A stretch of DNA of 24,741 bases from Fidelibacterota bacterium (GTDB lineage: Bacteria > Fidelibacterota > UBA2242 > JAFGTP01), in assembly GCA_021735285.1 (NCBI GenBank), contig JAIPHI010000010.1, positions 1 to 24,741 on the forward strand, written 5' to 3'. The notes below the pieces were generated by a model that worked only from the letters and a program-made list of their open reading frames with translations, was not told the origin of the DNA and ran no database searches. Shown here in pieces: positions 1 to 9,728 of the stretch. Positions within the stretch are counted from its first letter, which is position 1, and each line of letters begins with the position of its first letter. Made by a program: the position numbers and the translations under genes.

Positions 1-2
1 GA

Positions 3-2171
3 ATTAATTTGACAGAAACCAGTGATGTCTCGGATTCTACCTATGATGCTGGTAACGCAGAGTATTTTTATTCGTTTTTAACTATTCTCGATGATGAAGT
101 TGGCTGGCATACTTGTAAGATTCCAATGGTTGAGGGAATGGGCGCTGGTGACCCAGGCTTTACCAATACAGGCTGGTTCGGAATTGCTGGTAATGGACAA
201 CTCGATTTCAATAAGATCAAAGCCTTTCACTTTGAATTTTCCATTAGTGGTACCGCAACAAGAACAGTTAGTGAAGGTGAAATCATTTTTGATAATATGC
301 GCCTCACTGACCCACAGAAACTAGATCTACTTTTCTTTAATGGTGAAAATTTATCAGGTGCTGTGAATGTATCCCCTGGCTGGAGTGATGGAGCTTACGA
401 AATTACCGATGAAGAGGATAATCCCGAAACAGAAGGTACAAAATCGATTAAATATAATATGCCTGGCTCCATGTGGGATGGACTTGTATTTACCCTAAAC
501 CAACCGAAAAATCTAGCTATGAACTGGTTGGCTGGTGATTCATTAAAATTCTCGATCAAAGCAGATGCTGGTCTTGGTGAATTAAAAATAATACTGGCTG
601 ATGATGATACTGATGGTTCACTATCATATGAAGCTTTCCATATGCTGTCTGAAGATGAGGTAGGTTATGATGGTAGCTGGCAAGATGTAAGTATAGCCCT
701 CAGTGATCTCGACAGAAATGGCGGAGCATGGGATGCCACTCAGAATGCCAGTGTTTATGATCAGATGATGGATTCCACAAATGTAAAATATTTAAAAATC
801 CTGGTTGCTTCAGAAAATGCTTATGGCAAAACAGTATATCTGGATAATATTTGGGTTGGAAATCCTGCTCTTGATCTAACTGCTCCGGATGCAGTAGCCG
901 GTATCACCGCTCAACAGTATGAGACTGATGCCAATAATTACAATCTGGTTATGTGGCAGGATCTGGATAATGAAACTGGTGAATCCTATAATGTTTATGC
1001 AAGTCATGAAGAAATTACAGATGTAACAGCTGCCAATGTTGAGCTGGTTGCCAGTAAGGTTCAAGAAGGCACTCAAAGTGCAATTCATTATTTGAGATAT
1101 CCCCTTGAAGACCATAATGTAGATTACTATTATGCGGTTTCTGCTATAGATCAGTCTGGCAATGAAGGCGAGCCAGGTGTTTCAGATAAGATTACTTCCC
1201 TGGCAAAAGGGGTCCCTACAATTTCACTTAATGTGCCTGATAATTTTGCTGTAGATGGTTATTTTGATGAATGGTATGATAGCGGCATTAAGCCCTGGGT
1301 ATTAAAACCGGAAGTAAATAATGTAGCCACCGGTACGATTGATGATAGTACAGATATGAAAGGTACAATCTATTTAGCTATTGATGACGATTATCTATAT
1401 GTAGCTGGAGAAATAATTGATGATGTTTATCATTTTTCATCAAATGCTGAATGGTGGAACTACGATGCCTTTGAATTTTTTATCGGCCTATATAATCAAA
1501 AAGGATCGAAACATACTGCCAATTTGAGGGGTGAAGAACCGGATTATAAATTACAATTTCATGAAAATGGCATAGTCAATGAATACGTAGGTAATACAAT
1601 CGATGATCCGGAATATTTTTACTTTGAAGGTCTGAATCCCGACTGGTTATTTGAAGCAAAAGTACCCTTAGATTCCATAGCAGGAGATGAAGACAAAAGA
1701 TTTCATCCTGTCAATGGAATGAAAATTCCGATTGAATTATATCTACATGAAAATGACGGTGCTGGTGATGCTATGGAAGGAACTTTGGCGTGGTCCCCTT
1801 TGAATGCTGATAATGCCTATCAATCACCAGCGGTTTGGGCCTATACATTTATTGGTGATAGATACACAACTGCTATTGATGACGGTTCTAGAAAAAACAA
1901 CATAGTTCACGATTTCGAATTAAAGCAGAACTATCCAAATCCTTTTAACCCTGTTACAACAATTGAATATTCAATTTCTATGAGAAATAAAGTTGATATT
2001 TCTGTCTATAATATGGTGGGACAGAAAGTTGCAAACTTAATTGACAAAACTCAAAAAGCAGGTGTTTATCAAGTCAAATGGAATGCGATTGATATGCCAT
2101 CCGGTGTTTATTTTTACAGAATTAAATCCGGATCAAAAGTTCAGACTAAAAAGATGCTATTGTTAAAATAA
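3..2171 (+). CDS. 5'-truncated secreted glycan-binding protein with CBM9-like domain and T9SS tail
   Basis: The reading frame is open to the left edge (codons ATT and AAT precede the TTG at 9), so the true start and signal peptide lie outside the window. Residue numbers count from that TTG. About 1-102 and 103-290 look like two beta-sandwich carbohydrate-binding-type modules, each ending in a similar strand (IIFDNMRL, VYLDNIWV). About 290-395 is fibronectin III-like (YYYAVSAIDQSGNEGEPG). About 405-620 resembles CBM9-type domains (VDGYFDEW, then DDDYLYVAGEIIDD and an aromatic-rich WWNYDAFEFF). About 640-720 is a type A T9SS sorting domain (NYPNPFNPVTTIEYSI, ending KKMLLLK). No catalytic motif is visible in the part seen, so a cell-surface glycan-binding protein is the simplest reading. 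A hydrolase domain could still lie upstream. A strong hairpin follows the stop codon, separating this gene from the receptor gene. Confidence 0.85.
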   Translation: MNLTETSDVSDSTYDAGNAEYFYSFLTILDDEVGWHTCKIPMVEGMGAGDPGFTNTGWFGIAGNGQLDFNKIKAFHFEFSISGTATRTVSEGEIIFDNMRLTDPQKLDLLFFNGENLSGAVNVSPGWSDGAYEITDEEDNPETEGTKSIKYNMPGSMWDGLVFTLNQPKNLAMNWLAGDSLKFSIKADAGLGELKIILADDDTDGSLSYEAFHMLSEDEVGYDGSWQDVSIALSDLDRNGGAWDATQNASVYDQMMDSTNVKYLKILVASENAYGKTVYLDNIWVGNPALDLTAPDAVAGITAQQYETDANNYNLVMWQDLDNETGESYNVYASHEEITDVTAANVELVASKVQEGTQSAIHYLRYPLEDHNVDYYYAVSAIDQSGNEGEPGVSDKITSLAKGVPTISLNVPDNFAVDGYFDEWYDSGIKPWVLKPEVNNVATGTIDDSTDMKGTIYLAIDDDYLYVAGEIIDDVYHFSSNAEWWNYDAFEFFIGLYNQKGSKHTANLRGEEPDYKLQFHENGIVNEYVGNTIDDPEYFYFEGLNPDWLFEAKVPLDSIAGDEDKRFHPVNGMKIPIELYLHENDGAGDAMEGTLAWSPLNADNAYQSPAVWAYTFIGDRYTTAIDDGSRKNNIVHDFELKQNYPNPFNPVTTIEYSISMRNKVDISVYNMVGQKVANLIDKTQKAGVYQVKWNAIDMPSGVYFYRIKSGSKVQTKKMLLLK

Positions 2172-2194
2172 ATACTCAGTAAATCATAAAAAAT

Positions 2195-2233
2195 ATGATA
2201 GGAGAGATGGAACGATCCCATCTCTCCTATCAT
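2195..2233 (+). terminator. Perfect 16-bp hairpin, terminator or attenuator
   Basis: The arms 2195-2210 and 2218-2233 are perfectly complementary over 16 bp around a 7-nt loop (AACGATC). The stem holds a GC-containing purine run, GGAGAGATGG, paired to CCATCTCTCC. It starts 24 nt after the stop codon of the upstream gene and ends 31 nt before the TonB receptor start. The 3' flank is TAAAATCTTT rather than a run of T, so it may act as a partial terminator, a 3'-end stabiliser or an attenuator of the receptor gene. The structure is seen directly; the function is inferred. Confidence 0.7.
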
Positions 2234-2264
2234 TAAAATCTTTGAATAAATTTAAGGATATAAT

Positions 2265-5114
2265 ATGGAAAAGAGAGTAAGTCAATATACTCTTTTATTA
2301 TTGTTAATTTTATCTTTACCATTGTATTCAATATTTTCACAAACTACAGGAAAAATTGCAGGTAAAATTATAGAGAAGCAAACTGGTGAACCTCTAGTTG
2401 GTGTGAATGTAATTGTTAAAGGTGAAAGCGGCACAACTACAGGAGCAGCGACCAACCAAAATGGGGATTATTATATTATTAATCTTCCCCCTGGCGATTA
2501 TCAATTAAGAGCCCAAATGATCGGCTATACACCTGTGGTTGTAGAAAATATTGAAGTCTCTGTCAATAGAACGAGAAATATCAATCTCGAACTGGAACAA
2601 GGAGTGATCCAGGGTGAAGCAATTACTGTTGAAGCAGATCAAATCTCAGTAAAAAAAGATCAAACCAGTACTATCAAAAACGTCTCTGCTGACAACATGG
2701 CAAAGCTACCGGTTGAAAATTTGTCTGAAGTAGTGAATATGCAAGCCGGTATTGTGAATGGCCACTTTAGAGGTGGCCGTATGGATGAAGTCTCCTATAT
2801 GGTGGATGGTATTCAAGTTGATGATGGTTTTAGTGGTTCCGGTCGTGCTGTTGACATTGAAACTGAAGCAGTTCAGGATCTGGAGGTCATTACCGGTACT
2901 TTCAATGCAGAATATGGCAGGGCTATGAGTGGAGTTGTGAATGCTGTTACAAAAGTTGGAGGCAATAAATTTCATGGGGGAATTTCAGGGGCTTTAGCCA
3001 ATTATTATACTCCTCACGATGACATATTCATAGGACTGGAACCTGAGGAGATTACCCGTAATCAAGATTATAAAATCCATCTTAGCGGACCAATTATAAA
3101 AAACAAAGTTCATTTTTTTGTGAATTATCGATTTCAGGATAATAAAAACCATTTGAATGGTATTAGGCGCTTTAATGTTGATGACTACAGTGATTTTTCC
3201 CAACCAAATCCCAATGCCTGGTATTCAGAACATACAGGAGATAGCAACTATGTATCCATGAATGGTTCGAAAAACCATTCTTTTTTAGCCAAAGTATCGC
3301 CTAAGATTAGTGACGAGATCAAATTGTCTTTCCTTTATACACTAAATAAAGATGAATGGCATAGTTATAACCATTCTTTTAAATATAATCCTGATGGAAT
3401 GGCCTATAGTAATCGGGATTCCTATATGGGGGCTATTACATTAAATCATATGCTAACCCACTCCCTATTCTATAATTTAAAGTTTTCATATATCAATAAT
3501 GATTTTGGCTGGTATAAATTCAAAGACCCTCAGGACCCCCGTTATGTGCATGATGCTTATTACTCTGATTACGGTCCTGGATTTTTTACAGGTGGTCAGG
3601 AAAAAGGTCACACTGCACGAATTACCGAAGATTATAATATAAAATTTGATCTCACCTGGCAGGCCAATGAACATCATAGTTTTAAAACCGGTCTTCAATA
3701 TACCGATCATACTATAGATCATCAATATAAACAAATTTTAAACAGATATGAACGTATGGGGTGGAATGAAGAAGAGCTCGACACCCTCTCTGCCGACTTA
3801 ATCCAACAGGATCCCACTAATATCTGGGAATGGAGTGTAGATCAAGAAGGCAATATGCACAGAGATTATATTTATTATGATCCGATTACTATGCCTGATT
3901 CATCAATTTATTCTGATATTTATACTGTCAAGCCCCAGGAATTTTCCGCCTATTTCCAGGATAAAATGGAATACGAGGATATGGTAGTTAATTTCGGACT
4001 CCGATACGACTATTTCGATCCGGCCACAGTCTATCCTTCGCAAAGAAGAAATCCAGCTAATCAGCAGGTTTTTTACGAAAAAGATGAACAGGGCAATATT
4101 ATCACCCGTACTGATCAAAATGGCGATACAATGAGAGTATTAAATAAGGAAAAAATGTCAAGTTATCCCGATGCCAAGCCTCAATTCCAAATCAGCCCCC
4201 GTCTTGGTTTTTCCTATCAATTAGGAAATCAAGCTGTTGTTCATTTTAGTTATGGCCACTTTTTTCAAATGCCTAGAATGGAAGCCATGTATCAGAATCA
4301 CTCCTTTCAAATTGCTCCTAATGATTATGAAACTGTCCAGGGTAATCCAAATTTGGAAGCCCAGAAAACAGTTACATATGAAATTGGTTTGTGGCAGGAA
4401 ATCAATGATAATATGAGTCTTGATGTTACATTATATTATAAAGATATCTACGATCTTTTAAGTACAAAAGTTATTAGTACTTATAACCAGATAGAATATG
4501 GATTATACACTAATAAAGATTATGGCAACACGCGTGGACTGGAGATAAAATATAATCTGTATAGCGGCCCTCTTTCCATCTTCGTCAACTATACTTTGCA
4601 ATATACTCGAGGAAATGCTGATAATCCAACCCAAACTTTTACAAGAGCCGGTGATAGTATGGATCCAATTCCGAAGTTAATCCCTCTTGCCTGGGATCAA
4701 CGGCATACCTTAAATGTGTCCATAGGATATAATCAAGAAAAGTACGGAGCTACCTTAACAGGTTACTATAATTCAGGAACTCCATATACATGGCAGCCTT
4801 TACAGGAATCGATTCTATCCCGGGTAAATCTATATGAGAACAATGCCTGGATGGCAGCCAGTTATACTGTAGATTTAAGGTCCTATTATAAAATAGGTCC
4901 TGTCCGAGTTGTGCTAAGATGCTATAATTTACTCGATCGCTTGAATGAAAATTATGTTAATCCTGAAACTGGTAGTGCCTATACAGATATTGTAAGGGAG
5001 ACCGAGATTGCCTCTCATCATAGTGATTTTAATGAATTTAAAGACAGGTACCAAAACCCTTCTATGTATGCTGCACCACGTTTGATTAAACTGGGGCTGG
5101 AATACAATTTTTAA
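2265..5114 (+). CDS. TonB-dependent outer-membrane receptor with N-terminal carboxypeptidase-regulatory-like domain
   Basis: This 949-aa outer-membrane transporter probably imports glucan oligosaccharides using TonB/proton-motive energy; the substrate is inferred from the neighbours. Residues 1-26 form a signal peptide (hydrophobic LLLLILSLPL, cleavage near FSQ). About 28-113 is a CarboxypepD_reg-like domain (GKIAGKIIEKQTGEPLVGVNV, DYYIINLPPGDYQLRAQMIGY). A TonB-box-like EAITVEA sits at about 118-124. The plug covers about 130-235, with VDGIQVDDGF and FNAEYGRAMSGVVNAVTK typical of the family. The rest is the beta-barrel, ending with an aromatic residue (LGLEYNF). At 949 aa it fits FCB-type receptors. 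AAGGA lies just upstream of the ATG. No SusD-like gene follows; instead there are a large secreted protein and a PorV-like protein. A siderophore or other solute cannot be excluded from the sequence alone. Confidence 0.93.
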   Translation: MEKRVSQYTLLLLLILSLPLYSIFSQTTGKIAGKIIEKQTGEPLVGVNVIVKGESGTTTGAATNQNGDYYIINLPPGDYQLRAQMIGYTPVVVENIEVSVNRTRNINLELEQGVIQGEAITVEADQISVKKDQTSTIKNVSADNMAKLPVENLSEVVNMQAGIVNGHFRGGRMDEVSYMVDGIQVDDGFSGSGRAVDIETEAVQDLEVITGTFNAEYGRAMSGVVNAVTKVGGNKFHGGISGALANYYTPHDDIFIGLEPEEITRNQDYKIHLSGPIIKNKVHFFVNYRFQDNKNHLNGIRRFNVDDYSDFSQPNPNAWYSEHTGDSNYVSMNGSKNHSFLAKVSPKISDEIKLSFLYTLNKDEWHSYNHSFKYNPDGMAYSNRDSYMGAITLNHMLTHSLFYNLKFSYINNDFGWYKFKDPQDPRYVHDAYYSDYGPGFFTGGQEKGHTARITEDYNIKFDLTWQANEHHSFKTGLQYTDHTIDHQYKQILNRYERMGWNEEELDTLSADLIQQDPTNIWEWSVDQEGNMHRDYIYYDPITMPDSSIYSDIYTVKPQEFSAYFQDKMEYEDMVVNFGLRYDYFDPATVYPSQRRNPANQQVFYEKDEQGNIITRTDQNGDTMRVLNKEKMSSYPDAKPQFQISPRLGFSYQLGNQAVVHFSYGHFFQMPRMEAMYQNHSFQIAPNDYETVQGNPNLEAQKTVTYEIGLWQEINDNMSLDVTLYYKDIYDLLSTKVISTYNQIEYGLYTNKDYGNTRGLEIKYNLYSGPLSIFVNYTLQYTRGNADNPTQTFTRAGDSMDPIPKLIPLAWDQRHTLNVSIGYNQEKYGATLTGYYNSGTPYTWQPLQESILSRVNLYENNAWMAASYTVDLRSYYKIGPVRVVLRCYNLLDRLNENYVNPETGSAYTDIVRETEIASHHSDFNEFKDRYQNPSMYAAPRLIKLGLEYNF

Positions 5115-5151
5115 CACAAGTTCTGATAATTTTGTACTTTAGGAGGAATAA

Positions 5152-8100
5152 ATGAGAAAATTTTTAATATCTACTTTTTTAATATTGCTACTTAGCCCAC
5201 TGACAATTCTTAAGGCTCAGGGCATTCAATACAAAGGCCCGGAAGATCCTGCCGGTGATATTGCAGCTACCAGAGAAGGCTGGATGGATGGCAACCGGGT
5301 ATTGCTGTACTTTAAAAATAATGCTGAACTCTCCCGCTGGCCCAAACAGGGTTCACTGTGGCCTAATAATTACGATGGGGTACAAATGCTAGATGGTATA
5401 GGTCTCTTAATCGGTGGCAGAGTGTATATAGAAAAAGATGATGATCCCTCCAGCATCGATTCAATTCCTGTCACTGATCCTGGCGAGATTACCTTAAAAA
5501 GTATGCAAGGAAAAATTGATACTCTATTTTATTTACAGACATCGTATCGCGAAGAGATGGACACAGATCCAACGGGCACTATTGAATGGGGTTTATACCC
5601 AACTTTCGAATACTTTAGCCCGGAAAGTGAGAATCCGGCTATGAGTGACGAACCATCAACATGGCCTGCGAATGGTTGGCCAGGTCAAGGTCGTACAAAA
5701 AAATGGGCCGGTGAATGGAATGGCAGATTTGGCAGAGGAGTAAAATATGCTGACCTGGAAACATTTTTCGTTTTAAATGATGCTCAGGACCAAGAATACC
5801 TGGGTCCTGAAGACCGTTCTCGCTATTATCCCCGACCCGGCCATTATATTGGAGATGTAAGGCCGGATGTTACTATCCAGGATGGCAAACCCTGGGGAGG
5901 CCTGGGATTGAGAGTTGCTGTCAGAGGTTTCCAATGGAATAATCCCCAAGCTCGGGATGCAATTTTCTGGGAATACAATATATCTAATGTTTCAGATTAT
6001 ACAATCCGGGACATTTGTTTTGGTTACTGGGTTGATAACGGTATAGGTGACTCAGGAAGTGGTGGTGAGGATGATGAATTAGGTTATTTTGATAGATTGA
6101 TAGATATGGCTTATTCCTGGGATATTGACGGTGTTGGTCAAGGTGGATTAACACCCGGTATTATGGGCTTTGCTTATCTGGAAAGTCCGGGAAAACCTTA
6201 CAATTCCAAGGACGATGATCTGGACGGCTTGGTTGATGAAAAAAGAGATAATCCTGCTGGCGAAATAATTGGTCCGGAAGCCGGAATTTCAGACTTGGAA
6301 AATTTTCTCTCCTTTTATCATTTGGACCGAAAAGATTTAAAAGAACACTATGCTGGGGATGAAGACCAGGATTGGACTGATGGGATAGATCTAAATAACA
6401 ATGGTCGTTATGATCCTGGTGAAGACGCCGGAGATGATGTCGGTCTCGATGGTAAAGGTCCAAATGACATTGACTATCCTGGTCCTGATCAAGGTGAATG
6501 TGACCATATGCCTAGTTACAAGGAAGGTGTTGGATGCGAACCTAACTTTGCTGCTACCGATGTTAGTGAAAGTGATATGGTAGGTTTAACATCTTTTATG
6601 CTCTTTCCTATTCCACCTCATAGACCACCTTATACACGCTGGTTCAGAAATGACAAATCTCTATACAATATAATGAACCAGGATTCTCTGATCGCCTATC
6701 TGGGCAATATATCAAATCTTGTTGAACTTTTTGCTTCCGGCCCTTTTCCTCTCTATAAAGGTCGGACTGAAAGGATATCCATGTCTGAACTGCATGCCTA
6801 TGATCCGCTCGAGGGGTTAACAGAAGAAAATGGCTATCAGGCTCCCGCCTTATTTCAACAAAAAGAAATTGTCCAGGTGATCTATGAAAAAGATTATCGT
6901 TTTGCATCTCCACCAGAAATGCCAACTCTTACAGCCACTCCAAAAAATGGAAAAGTAATTTTAACCTGGGATAATCGAGCTGACACTAAGACTCGTGATC
7001 CTTTTTTAATGAACGTCAATGATTTCCAGGGTTACAAACTATTTCGATCTACAGATAAGAAGTTTCAAGATTCGGAAAGTATCACCGATGGATATGGAAC
7101 CCCTATGTTCAAAAAACCTATATTCCAGTGCGATATTAAGGATAATACTTCCGGTTTTACCGATTTCGGTCTTGTAAATGGTATGGGCTATAATCTTGGC
7201 AATGATTCCGGAATTAAACATTATTTTGTCGATGAAAATGTTCAGAATGGCCGGACATATTATTATGCTATAGTTGCCTATGATTCCGGTGCTCCCGGAA
7301 TAGGTCCTGGTATTGCTCCTTCCGAAAATAATATAATTCTGGAACTTGATGAGGCCGAAGATATTACCTCTACCAGCCCCAATGTAGCCATAGTTTCTCC
7401 TCATCAATATGCTGCCGGTTATGTCCCTGACGAAATAGAGATGACTGATACTTCCAATATAATGGGTGCGGGTTCCATAGCACCCGAAATTATGGCTAAT
7501 AAAGCCCTTCAATCTGGAAGAGAATACGCTGTCACTTTTGGAGTAAGAGCAATAGAAACTGTTGATAATTATTCCCATGGTATGAATTATGTTAATGATA
7601 CTATTAAGGTCTTAGATTGTACAGATGGTAGCATTATTTATGAAGAAACGCCAGATAACTTTTTTGGAACAAATCTCATAAGTGATGAGGACTTAGGGGG
7701 TTATTACCTCAACACCAGCAAAACAATTCAAACCGATGTATTTCACGGCATGCGGCTAAATATCAATACCCCGGTTATCACGCCGGAATTTGATTATGCA
7801 CATTCCGGTTGGGTAACCGGTAACGGCGATATAGATATCCGAACTACTCCTGAATCTAATAAATTCCCCTGGGATTATGATATTATTTTTGGTGATGAAA
7901 CAGATGTGCTATATACCGGAGCCGGTGTCGCCAGAAGAGTTATGGATGCGGATGGCTCGAGAATTAGACGTGATATTTTAAATGATGTTGGACTCCCTTT
8001 CAAAGTTATTAATAAATCCTTTTTGGACTCCACAGGTTCTTATGAAATTCTTGATATGGTCGTACATGACCAAAATCAAAACGGAGTTTATGATATTTCT

Positions 8101-8631
8101 TCTGATAAAGTATTTGCAGGCCCTTTAGATCAAGATGGCAAGTGGGCTGGTACAGTATTAGTATTGAATTTTTCTGATACAGCTCCAGAAGATATGCCAG
8201 AAGATGGGGATGAATATCATATCACTTTCCAAAGGCCATTTTGGAGTACTGATACTATAAAATTTAAACCCATTATTAATGATTCCCTCGATAACCAAAA
8301 ATTAAAGCACACAATGGATGACATCAAAGTTGTCCCCAATCCATATATTGCAACTAATAAAATGGAACCGGCAGTAAAAAATCCTTATTTGAATCAAAAA
8401 CGTCAGATAATGTTTACTCATGTCCCTGCTCAATGTGAGATAAAGATTTTTACCAGCAGTGGTATTCTAGTGGATGAATTTCAAGTTTCCAATAGCTCTG
8501 AGAATGGTGTAGCACATTGGGACCTCCAGAGTAGAGAAGGATTAGATATTGCAGCCGGAGTATATATGTACCACATTAAATCTTCTCTTACTAATGACGT
8601 TAAAATGGGAAAATTTGCAATTATAAAATAG
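5152..8631 (+). CDS. Very large secreted protein with Ca-loop-like motifs, Fn3-like domain and T9SS-like tail
   Basis: I do not recognise a named family for this 1159-aa protein. It has a signal peptide (FLISTFLILLLSPLTILKAQ). The first half is rich in W, G, D and Y and lacks an obvious enzyme motif. Acidic loops resemble calcium-binding dockerin or thrombospondin-3 repeats: DDDLDGLVDE near residue 354, DLNNNGRYDPGED near 413, and DQNQNGVYD near 972. About 586-730 is fibronectin III-like (PPEMPTLTATPKNGKVILTW, then NGRTYYYAIVAYDSG). About 1058-1159 looks like a variant T9SS sorting domain (VVPNPYIATN, GVYMYHIKS, KMGKFAIIK). A strong AGGAGG at 5141-5146 sets the start. It lies 37 nt after the receptor stop and 38 nt before the PorV-like gene, so the three are likely co-transcribed. 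Its place suggests a surface partner of the receptor, possibly a functional replacement for SusD. That role is inference only. Confidence 0.85.
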   Translation: MRKFLISTFLILLLSPLTILKAQGIQYKGPEDPAGDIAATREGWMDGNRVLLYFKNNAELSRWPKQGSLWPNNYDGVQMLDGIGLLIGGRVYIEKDDDPSSIDSIPVTDPGEITLKSMQGKIDTLFYLQTSYREEMDTDPTGTIEWGLYPTFEYFSPESENPAMSDEPSTWPANGWPGQGRTKKWAGEWNGRFGRGVKYADLETFFVLNDAQDQEYLGPEDRSRYYPRPGHYIGDVRPDVTIQDGKPWGGLGLRVAVRGFQWNNPQARDAIFWEYNISNVSDYTIRDICFGYWVDNGIGDSGSGGEDDELGYFDRLIDMAYSWDIDGVGQGGLTPGIMGFAYLESPGKPYNSKDDDLDGLVDEKRDNPAGEIIGPEAGISDLENFLSFYHLDRKDLKEHYAGDEDQDWTDGIDLNNNGRYDPGEDAGDDVGLDGKGPNDIDYPGPDQGECDHMPSYKEGVGCEPNFAATDVSESDMVGLTSFMLFPIPPHRPPYTRWFRNDKSLYNIMNQDSLIAYLGNISNLVELFASGPFPLYKGRTERISMSELHAYDPLEGLTEENGYQAPALFQQKEIVQVIYEKDYRFASPPEMPTLTATPKNGKVILTWDNRADTKTRDPFLMNVNDFQGYKLFRSTDKKFQDSESITDGYGTPMFKKPIFQCDIKDNTSGFTDFGLVNGMGYNLGNDSGIKHYFVDENVQNGRTYYYAIVAYDSGAPGIGPGIAPSENNIILELDEAEDITSTSPNVAIVSPHQYAAGYVPDEIEMTDTSNIMGAGSIAPEIMANKALQSGREYAVTFGVRAIETVDNYSHGMNYVNDTIKVLDCTDGSIIYEETPDNFFGTNLISDEDLGGYYLNTSKTIQTDVFHGMRLNINTPVITPEFDYAHSGWVTGNGDIDIRTTPESNKFPWDYDIIFGDETDVLYTGAGVARRVMDADGSRIRRDILNDVGLPFKVINKSFLDSTGSYEILDMVVHDQNQNGVYDISSDKVFAGPLDQDGKWAGTVLVLNFSDTAPEDMPEDGDEYHITFQRPFWSTDTIKFKPIINDSLDNQKLKHTMDDIKVVPNPYIATNKMEPAVKNPYLNQKRQIMFTHVPAQCEIKIFTSSGILVDEFQVSNSSENGVAHWDLQSREGLDIAAGVYMYHIKSSLTNDVKMGKFAIIK

Positions 8632-8669
8632 AAAGCAGATAATAATTTCAAATATCCGGAGAATTCATA

Positions 8670-9728
8670 ATGAATATTAAACGAATTTCGATTATAATAA
8701 TTTTACTATTACTTCCTTTATTAGGAATAAATGCCCAGGAACCGTACAGGGTAGGAACTACTACTGCTAATTTTCTGGAGATTGGAATAGGAAGTGATGG
8801 AACTGCCATGGGTGATGCCTATGTCAGTGTTCCCGGTGGCCTTTCTTCTATTTACTGGAATCCCGCTGGTCTGGCATTTATGGAAAAAAATCACGCTCTT
8901 TTCATGCAACAACCCTGGCTGGTAGGAATTACCCTCAATGCAGCAGCAGCTGCTTATGTAAATCCTTACATTGGCACTTTATCTGTCGGACTTTACAACA
9001 TGGATTACGGAAAAATGGATGTAACAACTCTAGATATGCAGGAAGGTACAGGGGAAAAATTTTCAGCAGATGATTACTGTTTTAGTTTTAGTTATTCTCG
9101 AAAACTAGCCCAGTGGTTTGCTTTTGGTGCTTCCGGTAAATATATAGTTTCTCAAATCTGGCACGAAAAAGCCAGTGCGATGGCCGTTGACCTGGGTGTA
9201 TTGGTCAATACCAATTTTTTCTCTTTTTCCGGTAAAGAAAAAGACGCTTTAAAAATAGGAATGAGCATCTCAAACTATGGTACTAAAATGAAGTATAGTG
9301 GATTGGATCTGGTCTATCCTATAGATATTGCTCCTAATGAAAATGGGAATTTTGAAGATACACCAGGGCAATATAAATTATCGGAATGGGAATTACCTCT
9401 GATTTTTCGTTTTGGAATGTCACTTAATCCTATTTCGACAAGATATCATAGGCTGACTTTGGCTGCCGATGCACTCCACCCTAATAACAATAGTGAATAT
9501 ATAAATCTGGGTACTCAATACAGATTTAACATCCCAGGAACCGGAAGTTTATTTTTAAGAGGCGGTTACAAAGGCATATTTATGACTAGAAGTGAATATG
9601 GTTTAACCTATGGTGGCGGACTACTTCTCAATCTATTAGGCAACTATAGTATTCAAATCGACTATGCTTTTCGCAACCTTGGAATATTAGGTAGTACCAA
9701 TACTTATACAATTGAATTAGTATTCTAG
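8670..9728 (+). CDS. PorV/PorQ-like outer-membrane beta-barrel protein
   Basis: This 352-aa protein has a signal peptide (about 1-23, ending GINAQ), the family hallmark near its start (GTAMGDAYVSVPGGLSSIYW followed by NPAGLAFM at about residues 46-73), alternating beta-strand sequence throughout, and a C-terminal aromatic end (YTIELVF) typical of an outer-membrane barrel. PorV (LptO) of the type IX system shuttles cargo to the surface sortase; PorQ is a relative. GGAG at 8658-8661 supports the ATG start. The gene directly follows the large secreted protein, and the window encodes several T9SS-tailed products, so a dedicated export or attachment role is plausible. Whether it is the general T9SS component or a locus-specific paralogue cannot be told here. 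An AT-rich hairpin after the gene may end this transcript. Confidence 0.88.
   Translation: MNIKRISIIIILLLLPLLGINAQEPYRVGTTTANFLEIGIGSDGTAMGDAYVSVPGGLSSIYWNPAGLAFMEKNHALFMQQPWLVGITLNAAAAAYVNPYIGTLSVGLYNMDYGKMDVTTLDMQEGTGEKFSADDYCFSFSYSRKLAQWFAFGASGKYIVSQIWHEKASAMAVDLGVLVNTNFFSFSGKEKDALKIGMSISNYGTKMKYSGLDLVYPIDIAPNENGNFEDTPGQYKLSEWELPLIFRFGMSLNPISTRYHRLTLAADALHPNNNSEYINLGTQYRFNIPGTGSLFLRGGYKGIFMTRSEYGLTYGGGLLLNLLGNYSIQIDYAFRNLGILGSTNTYTIELVF

Noticed and set aside
7039..7578. 179-aa open frame on the minus strand
   Set aside because: It lies wholly inside the large secreted-protein gene, has no recognisable domain or ribosome binding site, and looks like a shadow of the + strand codon pattern.
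2265..9728. SusD homologue expected beside the receptor
   Set aside because: Neither downstream protein shows a SusD-type lipobox or helical TPR-like sequence; both look beta-rich.
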